DNA of 64,000 nucleotides from Mermis nigrescens (taxonomy: Eukaryota > Nematoda > Enoplea > Mermithida > Mermithidae), in NCBI GenBank assembly GCA_036768485.1, contig JAVLUZ010000323.1:186001-250000 (forward strand). Direction: 5' to 3'. Each line of letters begins with the position of its first letter. Within the stretch, counting starts at the first letter, position 1. The translations under genes were made by a program, and so were the position numbers. Under the pieces are notes generated by a model. It saw only the letters and a program-made list of their open reading frames with translations. It was not told where the DNA came from and ran no database searches. Positions 61,301-63,575 of this stretch are shown here, piece by piece.

Positions 61301-63575
61301 GACCCCTCCCCTCAGTCCCCCACAGCTACGTGCCTGCCTTTTCGAAAAATCCTTATTTCTGTACTCCTACATAATCAAATTCGGCTCTTTTTTCCCTTCG
61401 GAACTTTCTAGATCCCTAGACCCCAGAAATCCGGGCACTGCCTAGCTGAGGTCCTGATCAGACATGCACTCAGGTGGAGGTGGTTTGCGGGAGAATAGAA
61501 CCTCAGGATGCAAAAAAGAAAAACAAAATGTTCCGGAATTAATAAGACAAAGTGTATACCAGGCGATGTATCTTTCTGAACTCAATGACACAATCAAAGA
61601 GCCCATAGTCTGTTTCATTTCCCTTCGAGGTTTTCTTTTGAATTCGATCCGCAGGAATTAGGCTTCAAAAATGGTTTAAAGTTTTGATGCAGTAATGCGG
61701 CTTAGCAATGGCACATATCTCACCGTAACTCGATATACTGTAGAACATCCCAACGATTTCGTTAGTCTAGAGCACTTTTGTAGGCAATTTGAATTTTTTC
61801 AAAAACCCTAAAGTTAAATAAAAGGGACTATACGTATATGTGCGGTTAATAAGTTTATATCCACATTTATGTCAGAGAAAACACTGTTGTTTATCTTCGA
61901 GAAGAAAAAATAATGTATTCATATTTGAAAAAAATGCATGAATTATACCTAAGTGTTCATATGTGCCTGAACAGTCGGTCACTAGGTACAGTCGTCCACC
62001 CAGACTGTCGGTCACCCGGGACAGTCAGCCACCCGGTACTGTCGGACACCCGGTACAGTCGGCCTACCGGTACTGTCGGTCACCCGGGAATTCTTTGATT
62101 GACAGATCTATTTTTATACCATTTGTCGGTGACGTTGGTCTGTCGGCCAACCGGGACTGTCGCTGACCCGGTACTGTCGGTCACCCGGAACTGTCGGTCA
62201 CCCGGGACAGGACCAAAAATTCTATACTGTTACATATCTAATCCTAATCATCAGTGCTCCATAATACTATAGGTGCTCCATAACCAGACATGCACTTGGC
62301 GGGGGTGGGAGGGGGACTAGAGATCAAGAATTGGAAAATGAGAAAGTTTTTGGGGGAAATGCGGCAAAATTATGGCCAAAAATGGATAAAAATTGTAAGT
62401 TTTCTGTAAAATTGCTTTCAAGTGACCAGAAACTGTGTAATAACGTAGTTTTTAAGCTATTTCAGCGCTTATACTAATTTTTTAAGTCACTTTGGCCCGC
62501 GAAAGCTTCATTTTTGACCCCTTCCCAGAGCGGCTGCCCCCCAGATCGGCCATTCTGAGCATAGATGCTCATAATTGTCATTCTGAAATAAGAATCGGCC
62601 TAGTCTGACAGGCGACCTATAAAACATATTTTCAGCTTTATAAAGGCAATCGTACTGACTTACAAACTCTATTAATGGTAAAATACTATAGAACTACCTT
62701 GATTCACTTCCCGGTGACGATTTTGAGTAAATTTATCAAGAAGATTTCATGCTTACCTATTTGATCAGAAACAATGAAAACAAGTTAAAAGTCCCTGAAA
62801 AAGATTTTGACCGCAAAATGTCGGGAAATGGGTTTTCGATGGTATGACTGTACTTTTGAGTAGTAGGAATATGCACACAACAGCCGATCTAGGGCATCTA
62901 AAATCGAGGAGTTTTTGATCCTAAATGACGTCAAAACAGGCATAAATGGTAAAATAGTGCAAAAACTATGCCAATTGACAGTCTTTGATAAATTAGAGCA
63001 CTTTTGCAAAAAAGTTTGAATTACACTTATTTCTGAATTCTATTTTGCACCATTTTCCTAGAAAAATTTATGATTTTTTCCTTTTTTGAGGGTAGTTTAG
63101 AGAGCTCCTCTTCCCACGAGTGTATCTACTGGTAGGCCATCGTTGAGGCACGCTCGGACATGCCCGGTAGGGAGAGTGCTACTTAGAAAAATGTATCAGA
63201 ATCATGAATAATTTGTTAAATTCACGGTATACTTTAAAAAAATTGCCGATTCTTTAATGTTTTTGAAATTTAAAAAATTTTAAATCTTAAACGTATGCCC
63301 TTATTACACTGTAACATATCTGTGAATATATCGCATTGAACAGTCATGCGTAATTGCACATTCTTGCATAGAATTACTTCAAAGACGGTTGGAATAATTT
63401 TGATTTTGTGGTGGTTTTGGGCAGCATAACCGAAGCGATGGTTACCGTATTCGGCAGCACGAATTTCGTAAATCTCAGCTTTTTGCGCTTATTTCGAGCC
63501 GCCAGACTCGTCAAACTTCTGCGCCAGGGTTACACTATCAGGATACTTTTGTGGACGTTTGTGCAATCGTTTAAA
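1684..63575 (+). CDS. Cav2: Cav2-type voltage-gated calcium channel alpha-1 subunit, 30 exons, 3' end outside window
   Basis: Pore-forming alpha-1 subunit of a high-voltage-activated calcium channel of the plasma membrane. In this family it admits calcium at presynaptic terminals on depolarisation and triggers transmitter release. Seen here: three full domains (I-III) of six membrane segments plus S1-S4 of domain IV; arginine/lysine-rich S4 segments in all four domains; pore-loop glutamates in TMEGW (I), TGEDW (II) and TTGEGW (III); and the beta-subunit-binding AID motif after IS6. Cav2 rather than L-type assignment rests on the AID sequence ([15 protein letters not shown]), the [12 protein letters not shown] run before it and the domain III turret and III-IV linker. 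Exon phases agree throughout, apart from one missing base in each of two exons. The span includes a false duplicate segment and an N gap (46471-52330). IVS5 to the C-terminus lies beyond the window. The N-terminal exon is the least certain part. Confidence 0.95.
2240..2402 (+). repeat. Imperfect 85-bp tandem duplication beside exon 1
   Basis: Two diverged copies, each passing through a CGATTTT(G/A)CCC motif and ending in TTACAGCCGG. The second copy ends ACAGCCGG|GTAAGT. It therefore recreates the GCCGG|GTAAG context of the real donor of exon 1, preceded by a usable acceptor (TTACAG). Confidence 0.6.
2440..2590 (-). repeat. Family C dispersed repeat, copy 1
   Basis: Matches, in reverse orientation, the copies at about 33285 and 44575. 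Shared landmarks include a GGTCAAAAATT run, a segment with CCGACTTTGG and a CATCCCC block. Non-coding. Probably a MITE-like element; ends not defined in this copy. Confidence 0.5.
2825..3070 (-). repeat. Family A dispersed repeat, copy 1
   Basis: One of at least seven copies of a 230-290 bp non-coding repeat. It has G- or C-rich ends and a conserved core containing CACTATCCATTGG (here on the reverse strand, near 2960). An open frame on the minus strand in this copy is only low-complexity translation of the repeat. Confidence 0.65.
4740..4805 (+). repeat. CAT/ATC simple repeat
   Basis: A run of CAT and ATT trinucleotides. The His-rich short open frame across it is an artefact of the repeat. 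Confidence 0.85.
5705..6090. repeat. Family B dispersed repeats
   Basis: One reverse-orientation copy (about 5705-5912) runs from GCACGGCCGATCTGGG to GTGCATGTCTGGTC, followed by a second partial copy ending GACCGACCATGCTGTGC at about 6085. The same ends recur at about 22120-22975, 33855-34165, 58930-59215 and 62285-62575. Confidence 0.55.
8070..8460 (+). repeat. Family D dispersed repeat, copy 1
   Basis: Shares with copies near 17850, 29440 and 39840 the terminal palindromic stretch CATGCTGAGCATG, a TTTGGGCCCGAAA core and a GGCGC..GCGCC stem. Non-coding; two overlapping short frames are translations of it. Confidence 0.5.
10425..10612 (+). CDS. Cav2: Exon 2: N-terminus up to IS1, with a one-base frameshift
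   Basis: The end encodes LFIFSADN and [11 protein letters not shown], the invariant pre-S1 motif of Cav2 channels (LFxFSEDNxVRKYAKxITEWP). It stops at 10612 with CC, completed by G of exon 3 to give PPFEW. Upstream of about 10547 the coding-looking sequence ([12 protein letters not shown], then GPAKEKRNR) is in another frame. One extra base between AATCG and TCGCTG would join the two and also make the exon length fit the phases on both sides. A sequencing error is the simplest reading. The acceptor at 10423-10424 (TTGCTAG) has a poor pyrimidine tract; phase is its main support. The end is followed by ATATCCTC, an AT-AC donor. Confidence 0.8.
13477..13659 (+). repeat. 93-bp tandem duplication with (AAAT)n core
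   Basis: Two nearly identical units, 13477-13569 and 13570-13659. Each starts GCGAAAGTCAATAAACTAGC, runs through an AAATA tract that differs in length between copies, and ends AAAAAGTCGATG. Recent local duplication. Confidence 0.9.
13814..13822 (+). promoter_or_regulatory. U12 branch site TTCCTTAAC
   Basis: Exact match to the minor-spliceosome branch-point consensus recognised by U12 snRNA, placed just before the AC acceptor of the AT-AC intron. Together with ATATCCTC at 10613 it defines the intron class. Confidence 0.9.
13844..13949 (+). CDS. Cav2: Exon 3: IS1
   Basis: Encodes [20 protein letters not shown] followed by [16 protein letters not shown]: the first membrane segment of domain I and the start of the S1-S2 loop, matching the Cav2 family residue for residue in length. 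It begins in phase 2 after the AC acceptor and ends in phase 0 at a GTAAGA donor. Confidence 0.96.
13950..14971 (+). other. Intron 3
   Basis: Most of the first 660 bases are occupied by a family E transposon (14244-14612). The remainder is AT-rich with no further signal. Confidence 0.6.
14244..14612 (-). mobile_element. Family E MITE-like element, copy 1
   Basis: Starts with a GTGTTTTTTGTATTCGGCAAAG end and finishes GTGCAAAAAAAACTGG. Inside are the family landmarks: a TTTGTACATGTACAAA palindrome, AGCTAAAATACACTACCAAAGG and TACCACACTAAAATCGCTAC. About 370 bp, non-coding. Copies at 25433, 45044 and 45737 show the same ends. Confidence 0.7.
14972..15111 (+). CDS. Cav2: Exon 4: IS2 and start of IS3
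   Basis: Follows TTTTTCAG. Encodes [20 protein letters not shown] (IS2), [18 protein letters not shown] and LDFIVVVSG (IS3). The acidic Glu in S2 and the Asp in LDF are the gating-charge-stabilising positions of voltage sensors. Ends in phase 2 at GG|GTAATT. Confidence 0.96.
15112..16026 (+). other. Intron 4
   Basis: The first 250 bases are a long (TTTA)n tract with variants; the rest is AT-rich DNA without recognised features. Confidence 0.6.
15125..15325 (+). repeat. (TTTA)n microsatellite
   Basis: About 200 bases of TTTA units with a few TTAC, TTAA and TATC variants. It starts within 15 bases of the exon 4 donor. Confidence 0.95.
16027..16157 (+). CDS. Cav2: Exon 5: IS3-S4 loop and IS4
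   Basis: Follows TTTTTTAG. Encodes an extracellular loop rich in Ser, Gly and acidic residues ([10 protein letters not shown]) and then the voltage-sensing helix [20 protein letters not shown] with Arg at every third position. Enters in phase 2 and leaves in phase 1 at CCGA|GTGAGC. Confidence 0.96.
16158..17267 (+). other. Intron 5
   Basis: About 1.1 kb of AT-rich DNA. I see no coding sequence or recognised repeat apart from short A/T-rich runs. Confidence 0.6.
17268..17417 (+). CDS. Cav2: Exon 6: S4-S5 linker and IS5
   Basis: Follows AATCATCAG. Encodes [20 protein letters not shown], then [20 protein letters not shown] (IS5) and the start of the extracellular turret (FHATCYDNK). Donor AAAG|GTAAAC; enters phase 1, leaves phase 1. 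Confidence 0.96.
17418..18291 (+). other. Intron 6
   Basis: Contains a family D repeat (about 17845-18110) and, near 17630-17680, a short run of TAAATCTAAT units. Otherwise nothing specific. Confidence 0.55.
17845..18110 (-). repeat. Family D dispersed repeat, copy 2
   Basis: Has CATGCTCAGCATAGGAATTCTGA and TTTTTGGGCCCAAAAA in common with the copies near 8400 and 39850. Non-coding. Confidence 0.5.
18292..18491 (+). CDS. Cav2: Exon 7: domain I turret and pore loop
   Basis: Encodes a Lys- and Cys-bearing turret ([15 protein letters not shown] onward), then [20 protein letters not shown] and [17 protein letters not shown]. The Glu of TMEGW is the domain I selectivity-filter glutamate. The acceptor is TTCTTCGTTAG; a competing frame (also open) is excluded because only this one gives the pore motif and matches phase 1 of exon 6. 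Leaves in phase 0. Confidence 0.96.
18900..20900 (+). repeat. Degenerate tandem array
   Basis: Phrases such as TTTACACTCAAT, GGTGTAAAGT, AGCTTAATTTTT and GGATTACGAATC return many times at fairly regular distances. The clearest series (GAGCCTTGC..AAGCTTAATTTT and variants near 20365, 20491, 20653 and 20778) steps by about 125 bases, with one step of about 160. Units are strongly diverged and no open frame persists, so this looks like an old satellite-like expansion. Confidence 0.5.
22120..22975. repeat. Cluster of family B repeats
   Basis: At least two copies in + orientation (about 22430-22680 and 22675-22970) and one reversed (about 22160-22435). They are recognisable by ACCAGACATGCACGTGG at one end, GATCGGCCATGCTGTGCA at the other and a core of GAAAATTTTCTCGAAAGTG type. 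Non-coding. Confidence 0.6.
23230..23333 (+). CDS. Cav2: Exon 8: IS6
   Basis: Follows TTTTTTCAG. Encodes [14 protein letters not shown] then [20 protein letters not shown], the IS6 helix lining the inner pore, ending in the conserved GVLSG. Phase 0 in, phase 2 out at GG|GTAATT. Confidence 0.97.
23583..23758 (+). CDS. Cav2: Exon 9: end of IS6 and AID motif
   Basis: Encodes [14 protein letters not shown], then [20 protein letters not shown]. This is the alpha-interaction domain that binds the cytoplasmic beta subunit; the consensus QQ-E--L-GY--WI---E is complete. This sequence separates Cav2 from L-type channels. Acceptor AATTGTAG at 23582. Leaves in phase 1 at GAAG|GTATTT. Confidence 0.97.
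25433..25893 (+). mobile_element. Family E MITE-like element, copy 2
   Basis: Starts GCAGTGTTTTTTTTGTACAAG and ends TTTGCCGAATGCAAAAAAAATCGTGG, so the termini form an imperfect inverted repeat around GTTTTTTTTGTA. Contains two near-palindromes of the TTTGTACATGTACAAAG type, one near each end, and two internal stems (GGCGCTAGGCGCC and GACGCGAAGCGTC). Non-coding. Confidence 0.75.
26785..27075 (+). repeat. Family A dispersed repeat, copy 2
   Basis: Runs from ACCATAGGTGGGTGGCACC through GAGCACTATCCATTGG to a C-rich end at CCCAGGTATGG. The frame translated from it (76 codons) is repeat-derived. Confidence 0.65.
27992..28114 (+). CDS. Cav2: Exon 10: acidic part of the I-II linker
   Basis: Follows GCATTCAG. 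Encodes [20 protein letters not shown], then [21 protein letters not shown]. The junction [11 protein letters not shown] lines up with the DGALRRTTIKK that follows the AID in vertebrate Cav2. Enters in phase 1 from exon 9 and leaves in phase 1 at GGTG|GTAAGT. Cytoplasmic; the acidic run is low complexity. Confidence 0.85.
28115..28897 (+). other. Intron 10
   Basis: Contains a long (AATA)n tract at about 28215-28332. The remainder is AT-rich with no feature seen. Confidence 0.6.
28215..28332 (+). repeat. (AATA)n microsatellite
   Basis: About 115 bases of AATA units, interrupted by a few AATG units near 28230-28270. Confidence 0.95.
28898..28955 (+). CDS. Cav2: Exon 11: basic end of the I-II linker
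   Basis: A 58-base exon encoding [20 protein letters not shown]. It joins exon 12 to give [16 protein letters not shown], which aligns without gaps with the KERRMRFYIRRMVKTQ type run before IIS1. The acceptor is CGAACAG. Of two overlapping donors (GTAAGGTAAG), the second (28956) is required by phase. Confidence 0.88.
28956..30808 (+). other. Intron 11
   Basis: Contains family D-related repeats (about 29200-29720) and a TATACAGGGTGTAATGG sequence near 29932 that resembles the end of the Tc1/mariner-like element at 58296. No exon seen. Confidence 0.5.
29200..29720 (+). repeat. Family D-related repeats, copy 3
   Basis: Two diverged units, each passing through TTTTTGACG, a CCC(T/A)AAA.GGCACTT-like core and TCATGCTGTA. 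They resemble the units near 8300 and 39900. A GGCGTTTCGCGCC stem lies at about 29240. Confidence 0.4.
30809..30936 (+). CDS. Cav2: Exon 12: IIS1
   Basis: Acceptor CTACTTAG. Encodes [20 protein letters not shown] (start of IIS1) then [20 protein letters not shown]. Enters in phase 2 and leaves in phase 1 at CTGA|GTAATT. The next phase-0 candidate donor would break the join to exon 13. Confidence 0.95.
31235..31347 (+). CDS. Cav2: Exon 13: IIS2 and start of IIS3
   Basis: Encodes [20 protein letters not shown] and [31 protein letters not shown] matches the family's FLYYAEFIFLGLF in length. Acceptor ACATTGAAG has a weak tract but gives the only compatible phase. Leaves in phase 0 at GCA|GTACGT. 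Confidence 0.94.
31560..31790 (-). repeat. Family A dispersed repeat, copy 3
   Basis: Reverse-orientation copy with CCAATGTATAGAGCGCGATGAG in the core. Followed at 31800-31960 by a reversed, related GGGCAACCTAATTCTGGAGG segment, so the two may form an inverted pair. Confidence 0.5.
33285..33530 (+). repeat. Family C dispersed repeat, copy 2
   Basis: Begins near TACATGTAAGAGCGGAGGGG. Passes through AGAAAATTTTTGACCC and TTGGCGGTCATT and ends in TTTCGAGCCGTAAGACGTATG. Non-coding; aligned by eye with 44572-44812. Confidence 0.55.
33855..34165 (-). repeat. Family B dispersed repeat
   Basis: Reverse copy with AATGGTCGATCTGGGG and, at the other end, CTCATGTATGGTCTG. Several short minus-strand frames here are repeat translations. 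Confidence 0.45.
34482..34594 (+). CDS. Cav2: Exon 14: IIS3-IIS4
   Basis: Follows TTACATTTCAG. Encodes [20 protein letters not shown] and [18 protein letters not shown], the voltage-sensing S4 of domain II with its Arg/Lys triplet spacing. Phase 0 in, phase 2 out at CAAA|GTGAGC. Confidence 0.96.
34595..36056 (+). other. Intron 14
   Basis: About half is a tandem array with a period near 198 bases (35340-36000). The rest is AT-rich. Confidence 0.55.
35340..36000 (+). repeat. Tandem array, period about 198 bp
   Basis: TTATTTGCCTAATGATATTT at 35534 returns as TTATTTACCTAATGATATTT at about 35732 and as a more diverged form at about 35929. Between them each unit carries TCGGAAACCC, GGCTAAATTACAGT and a TTTACACAGAA.GCG motif. 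A partial earlier unit starts near 35340. Non-coding. Confidence 0.7.
36057..36187 (+). CDS. Cav2: Exon 15: IIS4-S5 linker and IIS5, one base missing
   Basis: Follows TATTTTTAG. Encodes [10 protein letters not shown], then, after a one-base loss near 36085-36090 (ATTCCCTG where ATTTCCCTG is expected), [19 protein letters not shown] and [15 protein letters not shown]. As written the frame meets TGA TGA directly after the missing base. The length of 131 is exactly one short of what the flanking phases need. A lost base in a T/C homopolymer is the likely cause. Confidence 0.93.
36256..36334 (+). CDS. Cav2: Exon 16: domain II pore helix
   Basis: Follows a 68-base intron ending TTTTTTAG. Encodes [20 protein letters not shown] then ALITVFQ. 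This is the extracellular stretch and pore helix just before the filter. Leaves in phase 0 at CAG|GTAATT. Confidence 0.96.
36335..37096 (+). other. Intron 16
   Basis: AT-rich, no recognised feature. Near 36490-36560 the phrase CTTATCAATGATCATCGATT resembles upstream TAGTAATTATCGATT, a weak local repeat. Confidence 0.5.
37097..37214 (+). CDS. Cav2: Exon 17: domain II filter and IIS6 start
   Basis: Begins [20 protein letters not shown]. The Glu of TGEDW is the domain II selectivity glutamate. Continues [20 protein letters not shown], the first half of IIS6. Leaves in phase 1 at AATT|GTGAGC. Confidence 0.97.
37215..38412 (+). other. Intron 17
   Basis: AT-rich, with an A/T simple stretch at about 37960-38000. 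No exon or transposon recognised. Confidence 0.55.
38413..38513 (+). CDS. Cav2: Exon 18: rest of IIS6
   Basis: Follows CTTGTAG. Encodes [20 protein letters not shown] then [14 protein letters not shown]. The IIS6 end ([16 protein letters not shown]) is the family hallmark. Donor GAG|GTTCTT is poor apart from GT, but the frame hits TAA four codons on and the next exon starts in the right phase. Confidence 0.94.
38579..38631 (+). CDS. Cav2: Exon 19: II-III linker, first part
   Basis: A 53-base exon after a 65-base intron ending TTTTTCAAG. Encodes [17 protein letters not shown], cytoplasmic and acidic. Phase 0 in, phase 2 out at ACC|GTAAGC. Confidence 0.85.
38632..40285 (+). other. Intron 19
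   Basis: AT-rich first half. A family D repeat lies at about 39835-40150. No exon found; a tiny AG-GCGCAGT-GTAAGG pattern at about 39304 is not in phase. Confidence 0.5.
39835..40150 (-). repeat. Family D dispersed repeat, copy 4
   Basis: Carries GGACATGCGCAGCATGGGAATTC, GAGCCCGAAATGATAGC and a GGCGCGAAGCGCTG stem, as in the copies near 8400 and 17850. Confidence 0.5.
40286..40356 (+). CDS. Cav2: Exon 20: II-III linker, middle
   Basis: A 71-base exon encoding [20 protein letters not shown] then LER. It is needed to bring exon 19 (phase 2) into frame with exon 21 (phase 1), and its acceptor CATGCTAG and donor AGAG|GTACAG give exactly those phases. No family motif, so support is phase and codon appearance. 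Confidence 0.75.
40432..40558 (+). CDS. Cav2: Exon 21: II-III linker, end
   Basis: Follows CATTTTTTAAG. Encodes an acidic stretch ([20 protein letters not shown]), then [18 protein letters not shown], matching the SSMFIF.PTNP that precedes IIIS1 in Cav2 channels. Leaves in phase 2 at CC|GTAAGT. The whole II-III linker is only about 100 residues, with no synprint-like region. Confidence 0.94.
41755..42015. repeat. GGCTTAAGCC-type repeats
   Basis: More than ten occurrences of (T)TAAGCC(C/T)GGCTTA, AAGCCAGACTTGAG and close variants on both strands, so any part can pair with many others. It lies directly against the hAT-type MITE. Confidence 0.65.
42019..42215 (+). mobile_element. hAT-type MITE with perfect 8-bp target duplication
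   Basis: The element is 42027-42207 (181 bp). Left end CAGAGGCGGATCCAGGATTT; right end AAATCCGCCCCTG, i.e. inverted repeats CAG(A/G)GGCGGAT. Both flanks carry ATCCTGGA (42019-42026 and 42208-42215). End sequence and 8-bp duplication are hallmarks of the hAT superfamily. Non-autonomous. Confidence 0.93.
42445..42634 (+). CDS. Cav2: Exon 22: IIIS1 and IIIS2
   Basis: Follows CTTCTTTAAAG. Begins (P)[20 protein letters not shown] and ends [32 protein letters not shown] aligns without gaps to NPIRRACHYIVNLRYFEM. Donor AAG|GTCTTT is weak beyond GT. Phase 2 in, phase 0 out, and VIDQGLIL follows correctly in exon 23. Confidence 0.95.
42775..43005 (+). repeat. Family A dispersed repeat, copy 4
   Basis: Runs CATAGGTGAGCAGCAT through GAGCACTATCTATTGGCATC to CACGCCCACGTGTGG. 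Confidence 0.65.
43626..44153 (+). mobile_element. hAT-type MITE, 512 bp
   Basis: The element is 43634-44145: left CACTGGCGGATTTAGAGGGG, right CTGGATCCGCCACTG, so the termini pair as CA(C/G)TGGCGGAT. Flanks GTAAATAT and GTAAAAAT are a 7/8 target duplication. Inside is TTCGCGCC-type sequence (about 43770). The 132-codon frame in it has no recognisable domain. Confidence 0.88.
44572..44812 (+). repeat. Family C dispersed repeat, copy 3
   Basis: Begins ATAGGTGTAAGAGGGGATGAGG and ends GGTCGTTACATGTAAGAG. The core includes AGAATTTTTGACCCCACTGC. Matches 33285-33530 and, reversed, 2440-2590. Confidence 0.6.
45044..45735 (-). mobile_element. Family E element, copy 3, internally duplicated
   Basis: Starts AGTGTTTTTTGTTACTCGGC and ends TTGTACAAAAAAAACATTG. 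The body contains the family core twice: AGCTAAAATACACTACC at about 45310 and AGCTAAAAAATATTACC at about 45584, each followed by ACTAAAATCGCTA. So this is one and a half to two units long. Confidence 0.7.
45737..46188 (+). mobile_element. Family E element, copy 4, head-to-head with copy 3
   Basis: Starts AACAGTGTTTTTTTGTAGG and ends TTTGCCGAATACAAAAAAAACCG. Opposite orientation to its left neighbour, so 45044-46188 is a large imperfect palindrome with its centre near 45735. Confidence 0.75.
46255..46361 (+). CDS. Cav2: Exon 23: IIIS2-S3
   Basis: Follows TTTTTGGTAG. Encodes [36 protein letters not shown]. The DQGLIL..G.Y.RD.WNI pattern is the domain III S2-S3 loop. Phase 0 in, phase 2 out at GG|GTATTT. 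It lies just left of the duplicated segment. Confidence 0.95.
47511..47615 (+). pseudogene. Broken duplicate of exon 24 (IIIS4)
   Basis: Same as 50709-50814, but two bases are missing (TTGCGTTTTGAGG against TTGCGAGTTTTGAGG). The 3' end reads CCGAGAAAACAAA where the other copy has CCGAAGCTAAAA. The frame is destroyed in the middle of the S4 helix. Most likely an assembly artefact. Confidence 0.85.
48130..48430 (+). repeat. TAGCTATATAGCC minisatellite, left copy
   Basis: About eight diverged units of roughly 30-40 bases built on (A)TAGCTGTATAGCCTTTTTGG. The array is repeated in the right copy at about 51370-51665. Confidence 0.75.
48475..48735 (+). repeat. Family A dispersed repeat, copy 5
   Basis: Starts GATTGGGCAGCAAGAAAATTCC and contains CGTGCCTATCCATGAGC. 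It belongs to the duplicated segment and matches 51705-51960. Confidence 0.6.
48829..48987 (+). pseudogene. Broken duplicate of exon 25 (IIIS5)
   Basis: Corresponds to 52061-52221. It has indels soon after GCCGTTTTTGACTGCGTC, an in-frame TAA/TAG in what should be S5, a lost GGA in TTTAAAGGAAAA, and no GT at the 3' end (GCCATTGA against GCCAGTACGA). Non-functional as written. Confidence 0.88.
49089..49650. other. Assembly gap (run of N)
   Basis: 562 undetermined bases. The 217-253 codon frames reported across it are artefacts of the Ns. Confidence 1.
50709..50814 (+). CDS. Cav2: Exon 24: IIIS4
   Basis: Follows TTATCTATAG. Encodes [17 protein letters not shown], then [19 protein letters not shown], the positively charged voltage sensor of domain III. 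Phase 2 in, phase 0 out at AAA|GTTAGT. Confidence 0.96.
51370..51665 (+). repeat. TAGCTATATAGCC minisatellite, right copy
   Basis: Same array as 48130-48430 with slightly different unit sequences, e.g. ATAGCTATATAGCCTTTTAG at about 51466. Confidence 0.75.
51705..51960 (+). repeat. Family A dispersed repeat, copy 6
   Basis: Begins ACCATAGGTGGGCAGCACCA, contains ACTATCCATAAGCATCG and ends near CCCACACGTCTACGTATAAG. Confidence 0.65.
52061..52221 (+). CDS. Cav2: Exon 25: IIIS4-S5 linker and IIIS5
   Basis: Follows TGTGTTTCAG. Encodes [38 protein letters not shown], then [16 protein letters not shown]. The intron starts at 52222 (GTACGA). Joining to exon 26 gives [13 protein letters not shown], which parallels KECIGNYVDHEKN in the family. 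Confidence 0.96.
52675..52818 (+). CDS. Cav2: Exon 26: domain III turret and pore loop
   Basis: Follows TTTCTGGTGCAG. Encodes [48 protein letters not shown]. The Glu of TGEGW is the domain III selectivity glutamate. Leaves in phase 2 at GG|GTAATT. Confidence 0.97.
52918..53592 (+). mobile_element. Outer hAT-type element of a nested pair
   Basis: The element is 52926-53584: left CAGGGTTGCCGAGT, right ACTTGGCTACCATG (inverted, 11 of 14 matching). Flanks GTTGCTGG and GTTGCTGA are a 7/8 target duplication. A second element is inserted 19 bases inside the left end. Without it the outer element is about 170 bp, a MITE. Confidence 0.82.
52938..53432 (+). mobile_element. Inner hAT-type element
   Basis: The element is 52945-53425: left CAGGCCCGACCTTAGA, right CCCTAAGGCCGGCCCTG, so the ends pair as CAGG(C/G)CCG(A/G)CCTTAG. 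GTGCTCT flanks it on both sides (52938-52944 and 53426-53432). 481 bp, non-coding. Confidence 0.9.
54456..54657 (+). CDS. Cav2: Exon 27: IIIS6 and start of III-IV linker, donor unclear
   Basis: Follows ATTTCTGCAG. Encodes [57 protein letters not shown] then [10 protein letters not shown]. The joined DKNQ|KQCIDF lines up with EKNE|RACIDF, so the exon should end at 54657, but the next bases are GC, not GT. An alternative GC donor (CAG|GCACGT, exon end 54669) adds four codons in the same phase; it lies in the first bases of an inserted MITE. The nearest GT (54673) is out of phase. Confidence 0.88.
54667..54841 (-). mobile_element. CAGGCACGTA MITE, copy 1
   Basis: Starts CAGGCACGTA and ends TACGTGCCTG, a perfect 10-bp inverted repeat. 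The body is shared with the copy at 60239 in the same orientation (CCAAAATTCAGAAAAATCGG, AATAGGACTTTTAAA, TTGGTGTTGGTCCCCC). It begins 10 bases after the predicted exon 27 end. No clear target duplication. Confidence 0.88.
54894..57096 (+). mobile_element. Outer hAT-like element with GGGGTC arrays
   Basis: Left CAGTGATCGCACGGATT, right GTACGATCACTG: inverted ends CAGTGATCG(C/T)AC. Just inside each end are G-rich tracts of CGGGGT units (about 54920-54976 and 57018-57080). The flanking 8-mers match only 5/8, so insertion is supported by the ends alone. Length 2.2 kb because another element is inside. Confidence 0.7.
55195..56697 (+). mobile_element. Inner hAT-type element
   Basis: The element is 55203-56689: left CATAGGCGAAGCCAGG, right CCTGGCTACGCGTCTG (13 of 16 paired). 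Flanks GCTAACGC and TCTAACGC are a 7/8 target duplication. 1487 bp with several GGCGC..GCGCC stems. A frame of 106 codons (55460-55780) has no recognisable domain, so no transposase can be claimed. Confidence 0.8.
57700..57812 (+). mobile_element. Isolated hAT-type right end
   Basis: GGCCGCCCCCACCCCTTAAATCCGCCCCTG-like terminus; its last 13 bases equal the right end of the 42027-42207 element. No convincing left end found; a CATCGGGGATCTAGAA sequence at about 57251 is a weak candidate. Confidence 0.5.
58296..60180 (+). mobile_element. Tc1/mariner-like element ends, about 1.9 kb
   Basis: Left TATACAGGGTGGCCCATC and right CTGGCCCACCCTGTATA are inverted copies (TATACAGGGTGG(C/G)CCA). A TACAGGGTG-type terminus at TA dinucleotides is common in Tc1/mariner-type non-autonomous elements. 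No transposase frame. A family B repeat (58930-59215) lies inside, so the element is older than that insertion. Confidence 0.6.
58930..59215 (+). repeat. Family B dispersed repeat
   Basis: From ACATGCACGTGAGGG to GATCGACTATGCCGTGCATC, with GACCAGAAACTGT and GCGCTTATACCAGTTTT in the core as in the copies near 22800 and 62400. Confidence 0.65.
60231..60402 (-). mobile_element. CAGGCACGTA MITE, copy 2
   Basis: The element is 60239-60394: left AGGCACATA, right TACGTGCCTG. Flanks TCCTCAAC and TCCTCGAC (60231-60238 and 60395-60402) are a 7/8 match of 8 bp, which places this MITE family with hAT elements. Confidence 0.88.
60542..60706 (+). CDS. Cav2: Exon 28: III-IV linker and IVS1
   Basis: Follows TTATTTCGCAG. 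Encodes [55 protein letters not shown]. Matches the family's [20 protein letters not shown]..TFQYR linker, then IVS1. Phase 0 at both ends; donor GAC|GTGAGA. Confidence 0.97.
60985..61095 (+). CDS. Cav2: Exon 29: IVS2
   Basis: Follows TTTTATTTTCAG. Encodes [20 protein letters not shown] then [20 protein letters not shown]2 carries the conserved Glu of the charge-transfer site. The extracellular S1-S2 loop is shorter than in mammals. Phase 0 at both ends; donor AGG|GTGAGT. Confidence 0.96.
61169..61336 (+). mobile_element. CAGGCACGTA MITE, copy 3, opposite orientation
   Basis: Ends GGCACGTAGCTG and CAGCTACGTGCC form a perfect 12-bp inverted repeat; the outermost two bases of the left end are altered. 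Body reads as the reverse of the copies at 54667 and 60239. Confidence 0.85.
61970..62215 (+). repeat. ACTGTCGGTCACCCGG minisatellite
   Basis: About a dozen units of 16-18 bases, (G)ACTGTCGGTCACCCGGT with variants ACAGTCGGCC, in two blocks separated by about 45 unrelated bases (62090-62135). GC-rich in an AT-rich intron. Confidence 0.9.
62285..62575 (+). repeat. Family B dispersed repeat
   Basis: From CCAGACATGCACTTGG to GATCGGCCATTCTGAGCAT, with GACCAGAAACTGTGTAATAA in the core. Confidence 0.65.
63372..63575 (+). CDS. Cav2: Exon 30: IVS3-IVS4 and S4-S5 linker, last exon in window
   Basis: Follows TTCTTGCATAG. Encodes [82 protein letters not shown] continues exon 29; the S4 [20 protein letters not shown] is nearly identical to the family. 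Leaves in phase 0 at AAA|GTAATT. The next exon (IVS5) is outside the window. Confidence 0.97.
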